A DNA stretch of 64,000 nucleotides. Source: Craspedostauros australis. Lineage: Eukaryota > Bacillariophyta > Bacillariophyceae > Mastogloiales > Achnanthaceae. Position 1 is the stretch's first letter. The number at the start of each line of letters is the position of its first letter. Below the pieces are notes generated by a model that had not been told where the DNA came from, searched no databases, and was given only the letters and a program-made list of their open reading frames with translations. Of the stretch, positions 43,001-53,493 are shown piece by piece. The stretch covers positions 2,356,001-2,420,000 of the forward strand of contig JAMXDE010000004.1 in assembly GCA_026770025.1 (NCBI GenBank). Direction: 5' to 3'. A program made the translations under genes and the position numbers.

Positions 43001-43099
43001 AGAATGCGGTGCCGCGGGGAAGCTGAAGAGGAGAAGGTGATTGTCTCGGACACAGAGGAAGGAATCCGAGCTAGCGATGATGAGGATCCATCCTACTAG
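40021..43099 (+). CDS. Membrane-anchored PstS-like phosphate-binding protein, copy A
   Basis: Three exons, 40021-40464, 40688-41991 and 42322-43099, give 841 aa. Intron 1 starts GTACGT; intron 2 starts GTAAGT and splits a codon (CA/G, Gln). Residues 1-30 are a signal peptide. Two periplasmic-binding-protein-like units follow. Unit 1 begins VSIAASSAIYPLLDRWANLY. Unit 2, near residue 440, has IDIAGSTTVFPVASTWADVY, VEGGGSTAGGLRVC and VLGGLTMDQLRWIYSSYSD, which match the diatom PstS-like family. One membrane helix near residue 789 (WIILGSVFGGLAFIGIILCC) is followed by a short acidic cytosolic tail. In bacteria PstS delivers phosphate to an ABC importer; here the anchor and the lack of neighbouring transporter parts suggest surface capture or sensing of phosphate. 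Actual ligand binding is an inference. Confidence 0.85.
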
Positions 43100-43606
43100 T
43101 GTTAACGCCAAAGCAACCAACCAACCAACACGAAAGGAAAATAAGCTCATAATGGGACAGTGAGGAGGGACGATGATGATCCCAGCGAATTTTGAACATC
43201 GCTACAAAGGGTATTGTACTCTCAGCAGCAGCAACCTCAAGTGCAAGTGTAAAGGGTTGGGGCACGATAACTCTCTGTACGAGTAGATGGTAGAGATCGA
43301 TTGAAATCTCAGAATTGAATCGAATACTCGTTGCATGACTATCGCATTGCTAGTATTTGTCGACATCACATACGTTTGACTTGCAACATCGTTGTGGTTG
43401 CGCCAAAGCGATACCAGTGCCCTCCGCCGGTGGCCAATTCAACTGCAAGAGGTATGCAGTGCCTCTCTCCGAACTGTCGTGTTCGCCATGGCTCTCGTCA
43501 TCAGACGTGCTGAGCAACCACAGTAGCTCCTCGAGGACTCCATGGCTGGAATCGCCTCAGGCAACCTCGGTAGAATCACGACATTGTACCATACGCGTGC
43601 ATTGAT
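43100..43606. other. Convergent intergenic region
   Basis: About 500 bp between the 3' ends of PstS-like copy A (plus) and the ankyrin gene (minus). No gene recognised. Confidence 0.5.
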
Positions 43607-44299
43607 CTAGAGTTCATCCTTGACGTCCGCCTCTGCTCCCGCAGCGGCCTGGGCATCGGCTGCATCCACGTTGAATCCCTTCTCCAGCTTCTTCTGCAGC
43701 CTCGCGTACTCGCGCAACACTTTCTGCGTCATCTTGTTGTTGGTGGCCATCTCAGCGCACGTCTTGCCGTTCTTTGCGGCTTGCGCCGGTGGCACGCCGT
43801 CCGCCAAAAAGACCTTGACGGTTTGGGCATGCCTGGCCTCGGTTCCCCAACAGGCGCGGTGCATCGCCAGGTATCCATCTTGATGGTACTCCATGGGATC
43901 CATGCCGGCCTTCAGAAGCTCCGTGGCGATCTTGGCACGTCCTTGGAATCCGGCACCGTGCAGCGGCGTGAATCCATCCTTCTCACCGATGCTGGTGTCG
44001 GCTCCGTTGCGCAGCAGGAATCGGACGGCATCCAACCGACCCTGCAGGACGGCGTGCATCAAAGGAGTCTGTCCACCAGGTCCGATGGTGTTGATGTCGG
44101 CACCTTTGTTGAGCTGTTCGCGGATCAGATCGGGATCGTCGTTGCGGACGGACTGGAAGAGCATCTTGGCCAGCGTGTCTGGACGTTCCAAACCGGCGGC
44201 GGCCGTCATGTGCACCTGCGACAGAATGCCCAACGAGGCGATCAGCGCGGTCATCAGAATACACGAGAGGTGCATGATTCGGCCATCGTATCTTGTCAT
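43607..44299 (-). CDS. Secretory-pathway ankyrin-repeat protein ending in KDEL
   Basis: Encodes 230 aa from the ATG at 44299; the frame opens earlier at a TTG, not used. The N-terminus (MTRYDGRIMHLSCILMTALI) has a hydrophobic core ending near MTAAAG, a likely signal peptide. About four ankyrin repeats follow: LIREQLNKGADINTIGPGGQ, TPLMHAVLQGRLDAVRFLLR, FTPLHGAGFQGRAKIATELL and LAMHRACWGTEARHAQTVKV. The end is Ala/Asp-rich and the last residues are VKDEL followed by a TAG stop. KDEL is the canonical ER retrieval signal, so a soluble ER-lumen location is predicted. Ankyrin repeats bind proteins and normally work in the cytosol or nucleus, which makes this placement unusual. Partner unknown. The gene lies between the two PstS-like copies on the opposite strand. 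Confidence 0.85.
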   Translation of the reverse strand: MTRYDGRIMHLSCILMTALIASLGILSQVHMTAAAGLERPDTLAKMLFQSVRNDDPDLIREQLNKGADINTIGPGGQTPLMHAVLQGRLDAVRFLLRNGADTSIGEKDGFTPLHGAGFQGRAKIATELLKAGMDPMEYHQDGYLAMHRACWGTEARHAQTVKVFLADGVPPAQAAKNGKTCAEMATNNKMTQKVLREYARLQKKLEKGFNVDAADAQAAAGAEADVKDEL

Positions 44300-45935
44300 G
44301 ATGATGATATCGATGTTATTGGCGTTGCTATTGTTGCTACTAGTGTTTGGATGAGACGAATCTGCGTTTGTACGGTTGCGGCTTGCCGATGCAGAAGATG
44401 GCAATGTGGAGATGATGGATGTGATGGATGTGTTCAGGTGATGATGCCGTTGCTCACATCAACCCGTTTGTTGGTGGATCGTGTTTTGGTCATGGTCATT
44501 GCGACTATGCTGAGAATCCTTCCGCGTTTGCGTGATGTGTGTTGTGCAATTTTAAAAGCAAAATGTTGCGTCTGTCTGTCTACCACTCCTAATGAGAAAT
44601 CGAAAAGGAGAATCGTGGATCTTCCTTTTCGGGATACACGGCTAATTTCTTATTAATACGTACTAACTGCCAACTTCGTGTTGCTGCAAAACAACGGTAC
44701 CAAAACCGCCACAGATCTTCAACCGCTTGTACGAATTGAGATGTCAAAAGTTTGAATTTGTCTGGGATACTGTTGCACTCGATGTGCACAAGGTGGAGTG
44801 CTGCTCTGGAGTATTCAGGCTTGCGTGCGCTCTCTGGGACGCTCTTGCGTGAGGCATTGTATTCGTAACTGTGATCGTGTTTTGCGAGGATCTCTGGGTG
44901 TCGAGCGTTCAACTTGTTCTCAGACGCCTGTTTGCCTGGTGACTTCTCGCAGTCCAAGATTGTTCACAGTAGAATCACAAATGACTTGGACTTTGCTTCG
45001 TTTCCAAGTCCTGCGGCCGAGGGAAAGGCGCACGCTCTTGCAGATGAAGAAGAAGAAGAAGATGAAGATGGGGGTGATGTGTGCGTGTTGGTGTAGGCAG
45101 CGGTAAAGGTGACTATGTGCGGATAGACCACTCAGATGTTTCCGTTCTCTCACCTTCGATGTTTCCGTTCCGATCCCTGGGACAGAGAGTGTCAAGATGG
45201 GCCTTTCCGAGAATTGGGTATCCCTCCTGATGACGTTGGTTTCTTTTCGTGCATTATTTGAGAGGTTGAAGCGAAGCGAACCTTGGTTTCTTGCGGTTGC
45301 ACCAACGGATAGGAACAACAGTGCCCCAAAGGACAGAGAATGCACAAGAAATTGTGAGACTTTACTCTGACGTTGGTAGCCAACGAAGGCAAAAGTGGAG
45401 GCAAAAACAATTCGGTGGCTCCGAACATGTTGAACGCCACGTCCTTCGCGAAGTCCAGTTTCTTCGCAGATAGGCACCCATGCCAATGTATGTAGAGTAC
45501 CTCTACGTGGGCATTGGGGCATATCAGACGATTAACGTGACTGACCATCTACTGGGCTTAGATGTCACATTCGCGATCGTTGTTCACAACTGGCATGCGA
45601 TCCATGTCATCATTGACGTCATCAATGTTGTCATCACTGACACACAATTTGGATGTTGTACGCCCAGAGTCGTCCAGCGTAACCGAACCAAACTGAACCG
45701 AAATTACGCAAACCATCACGCGTTCGCCACGCGATCACCACGCGATCACGACTTCAGCATCAGCACCGCAATTTGGTGCAACCAGTTCTCATCTCACTCT
45801 CTCCGCATACTTTCTTTGCGAAGTTTGGGCACATCGTGTGAATGCATTCAACTCTCTGCTCGACCCCCTATTCAACCCCACAATCGAGAACCATCATCGG
45901 CAACATCATCACCACGGCCAAAAACAACAACTGTC
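44300..45935. other. Divergent intergenic region, ankyrin gene to PstS-like copy B
   Basis: About 1.6 kb that should hold both promoters. Short GATG runs lie near the ankyrin start, an AGAAG/GATGA run at about 45044-45066, and a CRE-type palindrome at 45614-45621. Frames on both strands are short and not protein-like. Confidence 0.5.
45614..45621. promoter_or_regulatory. TGACGTCA palindrome (CRE-type bZIP site)
   Basis: A perfect 8-bp CRE lies 315 bp upstream of the PstS-like copy B start, inside ATCATTGACGTCATCAATG. In the diatom Phaeodactylum, TGACGT-core elements bound by a bZIP factor mediate CO2/cAMP control. Whether it is used here is unknown; an 8-mer can occur by chance. Confidence 0.4.
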
Positions 45936-48933
45936 ATGATGATGACGATGAAGGCAACGACAATGGCGACACCAAGAGCAAGGATGCTCCTCCTGCTCTT
46001 CAGCGCCATCATCCTCACCTCGTTCATCAATGTCACCATGGCTGCCTCCGTCACCACCTACCAATGTGACAGCGCCAACAGCGCCGATGGCAGCGGTGCC
46101 GATGAACAGGTCTCCATCGCTGCCAGTTCCGCCATCTACCCGCTTCTCGATCGATGGGCCAACCTCTACTTTGATACCGATCAACCACAGGACTGCTCCG
46201 CCGACATCCGACTGGAGGATGTATCGGGTTCCAATGCAGCTGGATCCATGCTGTGCGGTACTTCATCATCATCTGTGGCGGACGCAGCAGGCATGTCACG
46301 GCCATGGACGTCTTCGGAAGCCGTGGTGCTGCCAGATCAGTCCGAGGGTACTCGCGAGTACCTCTACGAATGCAAACGATCAAGTCGGGCTGCTCTGCAG
46401 GTACGTATAGTACAAACACCATGCGAACGCAGGCAAAGCATGTTGACTTGAATGAAAGGTTGATGAAGCGGCGATGTTGCTCTGCCTTGGTGTTCATGAG
46501 CGATCGTAGCCGAGTTGGTGATGATGAAACCACCACACTTAAATTCATGCTCACACTTACGCCCACGCCCACATGTTCACACCCACATCACAAACGACCA
46601 CACAGATCGAAATCGCCAAGGAAGGCATCGCATTGGCCTATCACAAGTCCAGCCCCATCGCAGAATGCATCCGCAGGAACCTCAAGGATGCACTCACCAC
46701 AGAACAGATCCGCTGGATCTTCTCCAACTGGAACGAGAATGAAATCAACAAGAGCGGTCGAGATGACCACGCCGCCCCTGCCTTTCCCGACGATGAACCA
46801 GAAATCAAGAAATGGTCCGAGCTGGACCCGAGCTGTCCAGACACACCCATCCAGCTCGTCGGACCTCGAAGAGATGACACCAAATCCCAGCTCTTCCGAT
46901 CCCTCTTCTTCCCAGGCTTCGGCGAAGATCTGGACAAGGATCGGTATGTTGAGCTGGACGGGAGCCTAGGTGGAGGTGATGCCGTCATCACAACCGCCAG
47001 TGCCCCGGCGACAACACAAGACAAGACCACCCAGCAACTCCAGGAGGAGTACCTCAAGGCGAACGATGGTGCGATCACCTTCTTTGGTATCGGCACCATC
47101 TTCTCCGACTTCAACCGCGAGGACATGATGATCCTTCATCATCTACCAACCATAGCTGACCCTTCCAGTAGCGTGATCCCATCGATCGCCAGCTTCCAGG
47201 ATGGCACCTTCCCGTACTCTCGTAATCTCTACATCAACCTCAATCTCGACAAGAAGATGTACGAAGATGACCATGCCGACAGTCTAACGCGCAAGGAGCA
47301 CCAGCTTCGATCATTTCTAGATTTCGGACTGACTTCTCCTCTCGCGCGCAAGGCGGTGGAAGAGTTTGGGCTGCTCCCGCTGTCAAATAAGCGAATCATC
47401 AGCATGACAACACGGATGCAGAGCAAGTCCGGCATTCCTGTGAAGGACATCCGAGAGTACTGCCGAGGAACCATCGGCCAACCGCGATCGATCGACATGG
47501 CCGGTTCCACCACTCTATTCCCGATCGCCAACACATGGTCCGATGTGTATCGCATCGGCTGTCCGCACGTCAACATCACTGTGGAAGGCGGCGGATCCAC
47601 GGCGGGCGGGGCGAGGGTGTGCAGCGCGAACCCAGAGGATAGATCCATCGACGAATCCGTCGCTGTTGATATCAGCGGCATGTCTCGTCCATGGAGAGTC
47701 GGCAGGACGGTCAGTAACGCAGGAGGCGGCCTTTACAGGTGCAGCATCGGGGACGGGAGCCGCAGCGTCATTCAAACCGATGTTGCTGTCGACGGTGTGA
47801 CCGTCGCGGTGCGAGAAGGTGGCGTTGCCTGGCGCTGCATCAACGAAGTCCTGGGTGGATTGACGATGGATCAGCTGCGTTGGATCTACTCCAGCTACAG
47901 TGACACGGAGTAAGTGATACCACCTGCGTGCGTGTCTGTCTGTATGTCTGTCTGTGAATTTGAATTTGAATGTGTGTGTATCACGATGCTCCAGCTCTGC
48001 CGTAATCATTCCCGCCATGTGCAGACCATCTGCCTTCATTCGCTGCTCACGATCGCCCGTCTCTTCCCAATCCATTTATGCGCACGTCGTGCCGAACCGC
48101 CAATCCACAATGCCTCACAAACGAAAACGACAACGAAAATGATCATCAGACTTGAAGCCACTGGCTGGGACAGCAATACTGCCATTCCGCACTCCGATTG
48201 GAGCTCCAACACCCACACATGGTCCGAGCTGCATCCAGACTGCGAACGAGTGGAGATCCGCATCGCCGGTACAGAGATTGACTCCGGAACCTACGAGCAG
48301 TTTCAAAGGCAAGTCCTCACGGATTACAGGAATGGGGAGACGTTCGACACGGAAAGACCGGTCTACGGCTACTTCAACTCGCCCGAGTACGATGAGCTTG
48401 TCGAGTACTTGCAGGAGCACGGTGAAGCTATTTCCTATTTTGCGCACGTCTTCTACTTCGCCAACAGCGGTACGCTATCGCCCGTCCCCATCATGAACTC
48501 AGAGGGCGTGTACGTGGAACCAACGGACAAGACCATCGCCGATGGATCCTACACGCCGTTGTCACGTCGAATCTTCATGAACTTGTACAATGACGCCGAG
48601 TCATTGTCCAACACGGCACCCTTCATGCTGTTCGGAATGAACCATCCCGAGCTGTTGGAGGCCACCGGTTACGTCGGCTTGCCTGACGATGAGCACGAGC
48701 TCATGATTGAAAGAGTCGAGAATGCACCATACGGCGTGGACGATACCAACCACAACCAGCTATGGGTGATCTTGGGATCTGTCTTCGGCGGTTTGGCATT
48801 CGTTGCGTTCGTCCTGTGCTACAGGAGACGGTGCCGCAGAAATGCGAGAGCAGCAGCAGCGGAGAAAAAAGGGATTACTTCGGCCTCACAAGAAGGAACC
48901 AGGTCAGCCGATGACGGAGAGTTGCCTTACTAA
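45936..48933 (+). CDS. Membrane-anchored PstS-like phosphate-binding protein, copy B
   Basis: Three exons, 45936-46400, 46606-47909 and 48150-48933, give 850 aa. Splice positions and phases equal those of copy A, and exon 2 has exactly the same length (1304 nt). The start has several in-frame ATGs (MMMTMKATTMATPRARM) before the signal-peptide core; I use the first. Unit 2 has GSTTLFPIANTWSDVYRIGC, VEGGGSTAGGARVC and the same QLRWIYSSYSD ending. The membrane helix is LWVILGSVFGGLAFVAFVLC, followed by a basic then acidic tail that differs from copy A. Exons 1 and 2 and intron 1 are nearly identical to copy A, while intron 2 is unrelated and exon 3 clearly diverged. The role is as proposed for copy A; the different tails could mean different partners or turnover. 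Confidence 0.85.
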
Positions 48934-49624
48934 TCAATCATGGGGAACGAATAGAGATGAGGGAAAGACACGAAGAAAGGACGATAGAGAGGGAGGCTGT
49001 GCCGAATCCGTCGACTGGACCGACCAGCACATGCGATGTACATGGAAACGAAGGGGACTCGATGTATCAAACCATACCATGCTATGCATAATCGTAGAGT
49101 AGTACAATTATCACCATTATTGCGGAGATTCCTCTCAGTCAGTTGGAGAAGAGCCAACAGTCGAGTCTTCCTTGCACAGCTCAATCCCGAGCAGAGATCT
49201 TGAATGAGCCTCCCCCGTCTAACGTGAAAGCAAGTCTAGACTGACAAGAGTAGAATCAGGCACAGGAAGAAAGAGCCTTCTGTGTCGTGATGGATTCGTG
49301 ACCCATCATATCCGACAAAAACACAGAAACAACCACAACGACAACCACTCACGCAAACCCATCTTCCATCTTCCGTCGCCATCATCGACGCTCACGAGCT
49401 TTCGATGGATACTTGACAACGACGGGAACGAACTTGGAGCTCTTCGGCGACGCGAAGACATCTGCTGAACACTGGCGTTATTACTGCAATCACAGTCAAG
49501 CGGATAAATTGGATGTACAGCAGGACGTGGAGTCCCTGCAAACAAGACGCCTCTTCAGGGTAGCAGCCACTACGAGCAGCGCCATCACCAACACCATCAT
49601 CATCAATTCTCTATTGTAAAATAC
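48934..49624. other. Intergenic region, no gene recognised
   Basis: About 690 bp between two plus-strand genes; the last 60 bp are CATCA-rich leader-like sequence. Confidence 0.5.
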
Positions 49625-52051
49625 ATGCAGGTAGGATCCATGGAGAATCTGGTGCCGACCAAGAAGCGCAGAAAGCGGTTTGTCCTCTCGGATACGCTGG
49701 ATGATATCGCTGATGACGGCGACGAGGATGGTGACAACGGCAGAACAATCAAGCGAGTCTACGATGCTGATCCTGCAGAGTTTTGGCAGATCTTGATGCT
49801 GAATCACAAACCGCACAGACGACCACTGCCATCCTCCCAGGTACTTTCCGGTCTGCATACAACGGCGTCGGTATCAGCATCAATATCATCGCCACAGTCA
49901 GCGTCAGCGTCAGGATCCAGGGTCTCAGGTAGCCGTGGGCCTCAAAACGTCAGCAGCACTTCCAGGCCCAGTGGTAAGTTGCCCCCCGTGCTTGCCAACT
50001 TCTATGCCGGCATCGATGCGTGGAACAAGGCACACGGAGCACCCCGTCAGGATGCACAGACTTTGAATGATGGATCAGTGGCTGCCGCAGCTATCAGAAA
50101 GACCGGTCACGAGAACAGCAACGATGAAACCAGCGATGGTCGCAAATCCCATCATGGCAGGCCCGCCGTGAAGGGACCCATGGACGAATCGTCACGTTCG
50201 ACCCTCTCAATTGGACAGCATCGGCGATACCTCCAGCTGTTGCGCCGGAAAAATGGTCACACAGCCCTGCCAGAATCCACCTCATCCCGATTTTCAAGCC
50301 TCCGGCAGCAAAGACAGCACGCCCCTGGTTCTCACATGGAAATGAAGGAATGGAAGAAATTGAAAAGCCTCGTCGCGGCGGAGCAATCGCTCTACTTCGG
50401 AGCTGTGGGGTCCTACTTGCAGCATTACAAGTATCGCTATTGGGTTGGTTTCTCCAAGGCAGGCATGGCACAGGTACCGTCGGATATTCCATTCCCAACC
50501 AGTGTGCATGCGTCGGGATACGTTGCGCTAGGCATGCAGCAACGCCAACAGATCATGGATCGATGGATATCCAAAGTGAAGGAGTCCAAGTTCCCACAGA
50601 CGTGGGGTCCATGCAATCAAATGCTGACGGTCTCGCCACAATCATCCGTCCTGGATACCGACCAGCTCTCGTTTCGATTGCTTCCACATATGGAGTCCAA
50701 GACGCCGCGGCCATGCTGCGTGAAAGACGTAGCTGCCTCATTGCAGTCGCTGGTGGATGGCGGCGAAGCGATCGTGCCGCCTCCAATGGCCACGATGACG
50801 AAGGCTCCCACCCTCCTCATGGACGATGAGGTCGCGAGAGATTTGGCACTCCAAAATAGCGCGAAGCTCATCGCCTCGATCGAAGCGTTGGAATGTCTGC
50901 TCCAAGTCGCCGACTGCAACGCGATGACATCCTGGATGCTCTCTTTGCGATCCCTGCCACCCAGAAACTCCAAGCCCATGACCAAGTCTCAAAAGATATT
51001 GCAATCCCACCTCCGCGTGCTGGATATTCCCATTCATCAACCATTTCCCACTCCTCGGGAATGCTTGGAAGATGGATGCAGAGAGGCCATATATCAAAGC
51101 CTGTGCAAGCATGAGGATGCTGCTGCTGCTGCTGCTGATGATGATGATGGTGATGATAGTCCAGCTCCACCAAACACGACAGCAGCAGTTGAACGGCCAT
51201 GCCAGTATCGCTATTCGTTGTGGGCATTGCCTCGCAATACGTTGTCCACTGCCAATCGACGCGGTGGGCAGCATGAGATGAAGATACTCGTTCGATTTCC
51301 CGTGCGGTTGGTGCAAGGTGACACGAATAGGGATGTTGTGAAGACTGACGAGAATGACAACGATGATGACGATGGTGATAGTGCGGATGATACCACGACG
51401 CCAGTGATTTTGCGCTGTCACGTGGATTACTTTCCCGAGCAGAGCAAAGAGATTCTCAATACGGACGAGAAAGTGCTATGGATGCTGGACCAGCTGTTGA
51501 CGGAGCACAAAGGAATCACGAAGCTATGCCGCATCAATCCATTCGCCGGCATAGTGACTGCGGTTGAGGATACGAGCATCGCTCACGCATTGGCCGATGA
51601 TGACGAAACATTGGCACTGCCTCAGAATGCCAACAGAGGACCGCAAGGTGTGAAGACGAATCCTCTCATGATCGCGTGGCATGGCGCAATTCAAATCCTC
51701 GCTGCTATCCCGACTGTGCCGCAGGGCGAGCATTTGTTGCAGTATCCATCGAAACAGGGTACGCAGACGAATGGCAAACTCATTTCCATTCATGGTCGTG
51801 CACCAACAGCAGCAACAGCTACAGCGGCAGCGACGGCCAAGAACATCGTGATCGATTTGGGTGAGACGTTGTCATCAAGCAACCTCTGCGCATTTGATGC
51901 CGAGAATCCAGCATCCAGCACGTCGAGCATGGCAATTCAATTGGCTTCCAGGTATTGGCTGTGGTCAAAGGACGAGCAGGTTCCGTACACGTTTCCACCA
52001 AACACCCAGCAACAACAGCAACAGCAGCCGCGATCCCAACTGCATTCGTGA
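49625..52051 (+). CDS. Nuclear-looking protein with possible NARG2/ICE2-like C-terminal domain
   Basis: Encodes 808 aa. The first ATG (49625) and the one at 49640 are both in frame; the second gives MENLVPTKKRRKRF, which would place a nuclear localisation signal at the N-terminus. Residues 60-230 are Ser-rich and disordered. An ordered region begins near MKEWKKLKSLVAAEQSLYFG. Acidic/Ala runs interrupt residues about 497-515. The segment from about 535 to 670 (YRYSLWALPRN, MKILVRFPVRL, CHVDYFPEQSKEILN, LCRINPFAGIVTAVED) resembles the C-terminal domain of NARG2/ICE2, a subunit of the little elongation complex for snRNA gene transcription, where similar SLW, ILIR, LEY and RID motifs occur. This match is from memory and weak. 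A Gln-rich tail ends the protein. An ATGCAGGTAGG at the very start could also be read as a splice donor. Confidence 0.7.
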   Translation: MQVGSMENLVPTKKRRKRFVLSDTLDDIADDGDEDGDNGRTIKRVYDADPAEFWQILMLNHKPHRRPLPSSQVLSGLHTTASVSASISSPQSASASGSRVSGSRGPQNVSSTSRPSGKLPPVLANFYAGIDAWNKAHGAPRQDAQTLNDGSVAAAAIRKTGHENSNDETSDGRKSHHGRPAVKGPMDESSRSTLSIGQHRRYLQLLRRKNGHTALPESTSSRFSSLRQQRQHAPGSHMEMKEWKKLKSLVAAEQSLYFGAVGSYLQHYKYRYWVGFSKAGMAQVPSDIPFPTSVHASGYVALGMQQRQQIMDRWISKVKESKFPQTWGPCNQMLTVSPQSSVLDTDQLSFRLLPHMESKTPRPCCVKDVAASLQSLVDGGEAIVPPPMATMTKAPTLLMDDEVARDLALQNSAKLIASIEALECLLQVADCNAMTSWMLSLRSLPPRNSKPMTKSQKILQSHLRVLDIPIHQPFPTPRECLEDGCREAIYQSLCKHEDAAAAAADDDDGDDSPAPPNTTAAVERPCQYRYSLWALPRNTLSTANRRGGQHEMKILVRFPVRLVQGDTNRDVVKTDENDNDDDDGDSADDTTTPVILRCHVDYFPEQSKEILNTDEKVLWMLDQLLTEHKGITKLCRINPFAGIVTAVEDTSIAHALADDDETLALPQNANRGPQGVKTNPLMIAWHGAIQILAAIPTVPQGEHLLQYPSKQGTQTNGKLISIHGRAPTAATATAAATAKNIVIDLGETLSSSNLCAFDAENPASSTSSMAIQLASRYWLWSKDEQVPYTFPPNTQQQQQQQPRSQLHS

Positions 52052-52319
52052 AGGGTGTATGGTGGGTTGAATCCTCAAAGGAGATGCATGAAATAGAATC
52101 AACAACTCTGTTCGTGTGTAAAGCACTTGAGTGTGCTTTTCAACGCTACGTGGTACATGCATTCCTGCTCGGTTGTGCCATGTACGTTTGTATTATATTA
52201 TCTGCACCAGGATGTGTATGTGTGTATGGCATTGCATGTTACATGCATTTGCCGTTGGGCAAGTGCGTCTCTATCAGGGGGGAGTATTCTCTGCGTTGCA
52301 ATCGCTGATTGGATGGTTC

Positions 52320-53459
52320 TCATGGACAACAACCGAACATTTTGCACGTGAAGTACTCAACGCTTTTGTCGGTCAAATCTGACATTTGACCTTGCAAGCT
52401 TGTTGCAGATGATTTTGTTTTGGAGTTGCCGTTCCCGTATCTGGATGATGATATTGGTGCAACGCGTGGTGAGAAGGCACCGATGCCTGCACCGCTGGCA
52501 CCAGGCCGACTGGCCGCAAAGGTCGCTGTGCGGGGAGGCGTGAGCGATGTGCTGACGGTGGACGCCGTGAAGGACGCGCGAAGTCGTTTGCATTCCTGCC
52601 GGATGGCGAACAACCGGAAGCAGGTTTGAATACGGACGGCGGCACGGGCATTGAGGTACGATTGGCAGCGCGCGAATCGCTGCAACGTCCTGGCGGCCTT
52701 GTCTTGTTTGCGAATCTCGGCGAACTGCTTCATCGCAATCTGCCGGCGTGCTGCGGACTGGATTCGGACTGCTTGAGCCCTCTTGTGCCGGAACGAACCA
52801 AGAGGCTTGCTCATGCGGATGAGGCTTTGAATGTAGACGATGGAATGATGCACAGCCTTGACCTTGTTCTTGGCGAGAACAATCCTGGCCCTGGTCTGCA
52901 TGATGGTCGCAAAACGTCCAAGGTATGCCATGCGGAGGAACTCCAAACGATCCTGGATGCCCGCCTTGAAGAAGACCTTCGACTTACCGCAGGCGAACGA
53001 CTTCTCTCCGAACTGGTCGCAGATGATGCGCTGCAATCCTTCCCGCACCACCATCTTGATCTCTGCCTGTTGGAACGCAGAGTCCTGACTGGTGATCGAT
53101 TTTCGCGTCACCCTTCGGGCGCTGCTGCCACCACCAACACCACCCAAACGATCCATCAAGAGGAACTGGTACCGATCATACAGAAATTCGTATGTTTGGC
53201 GGTTGGGGAATGTCTCCCGTGTCATTTTGATCGCCGTCATGACACCGGAGCATTCCAGCTGATGCAACACGGACTTGTGGTCCATCTTTCGCGGAGAGTT
53301 CACGGAATTCGGTTTGATGCACCGGATGTACCGCGTGTGCGTGCTGTCCATCGCCTTCGTCAACTGCCACAATTGCAGTCGGAATTTGTCCAACACAAAC
53401 TTGTTGCGTTTCTTCCCCACACGTCGGCGTGGGGATCGGGGCGATCTTGGCTGTTCCTT

Positions 53460-53493
<34 letters not shown>

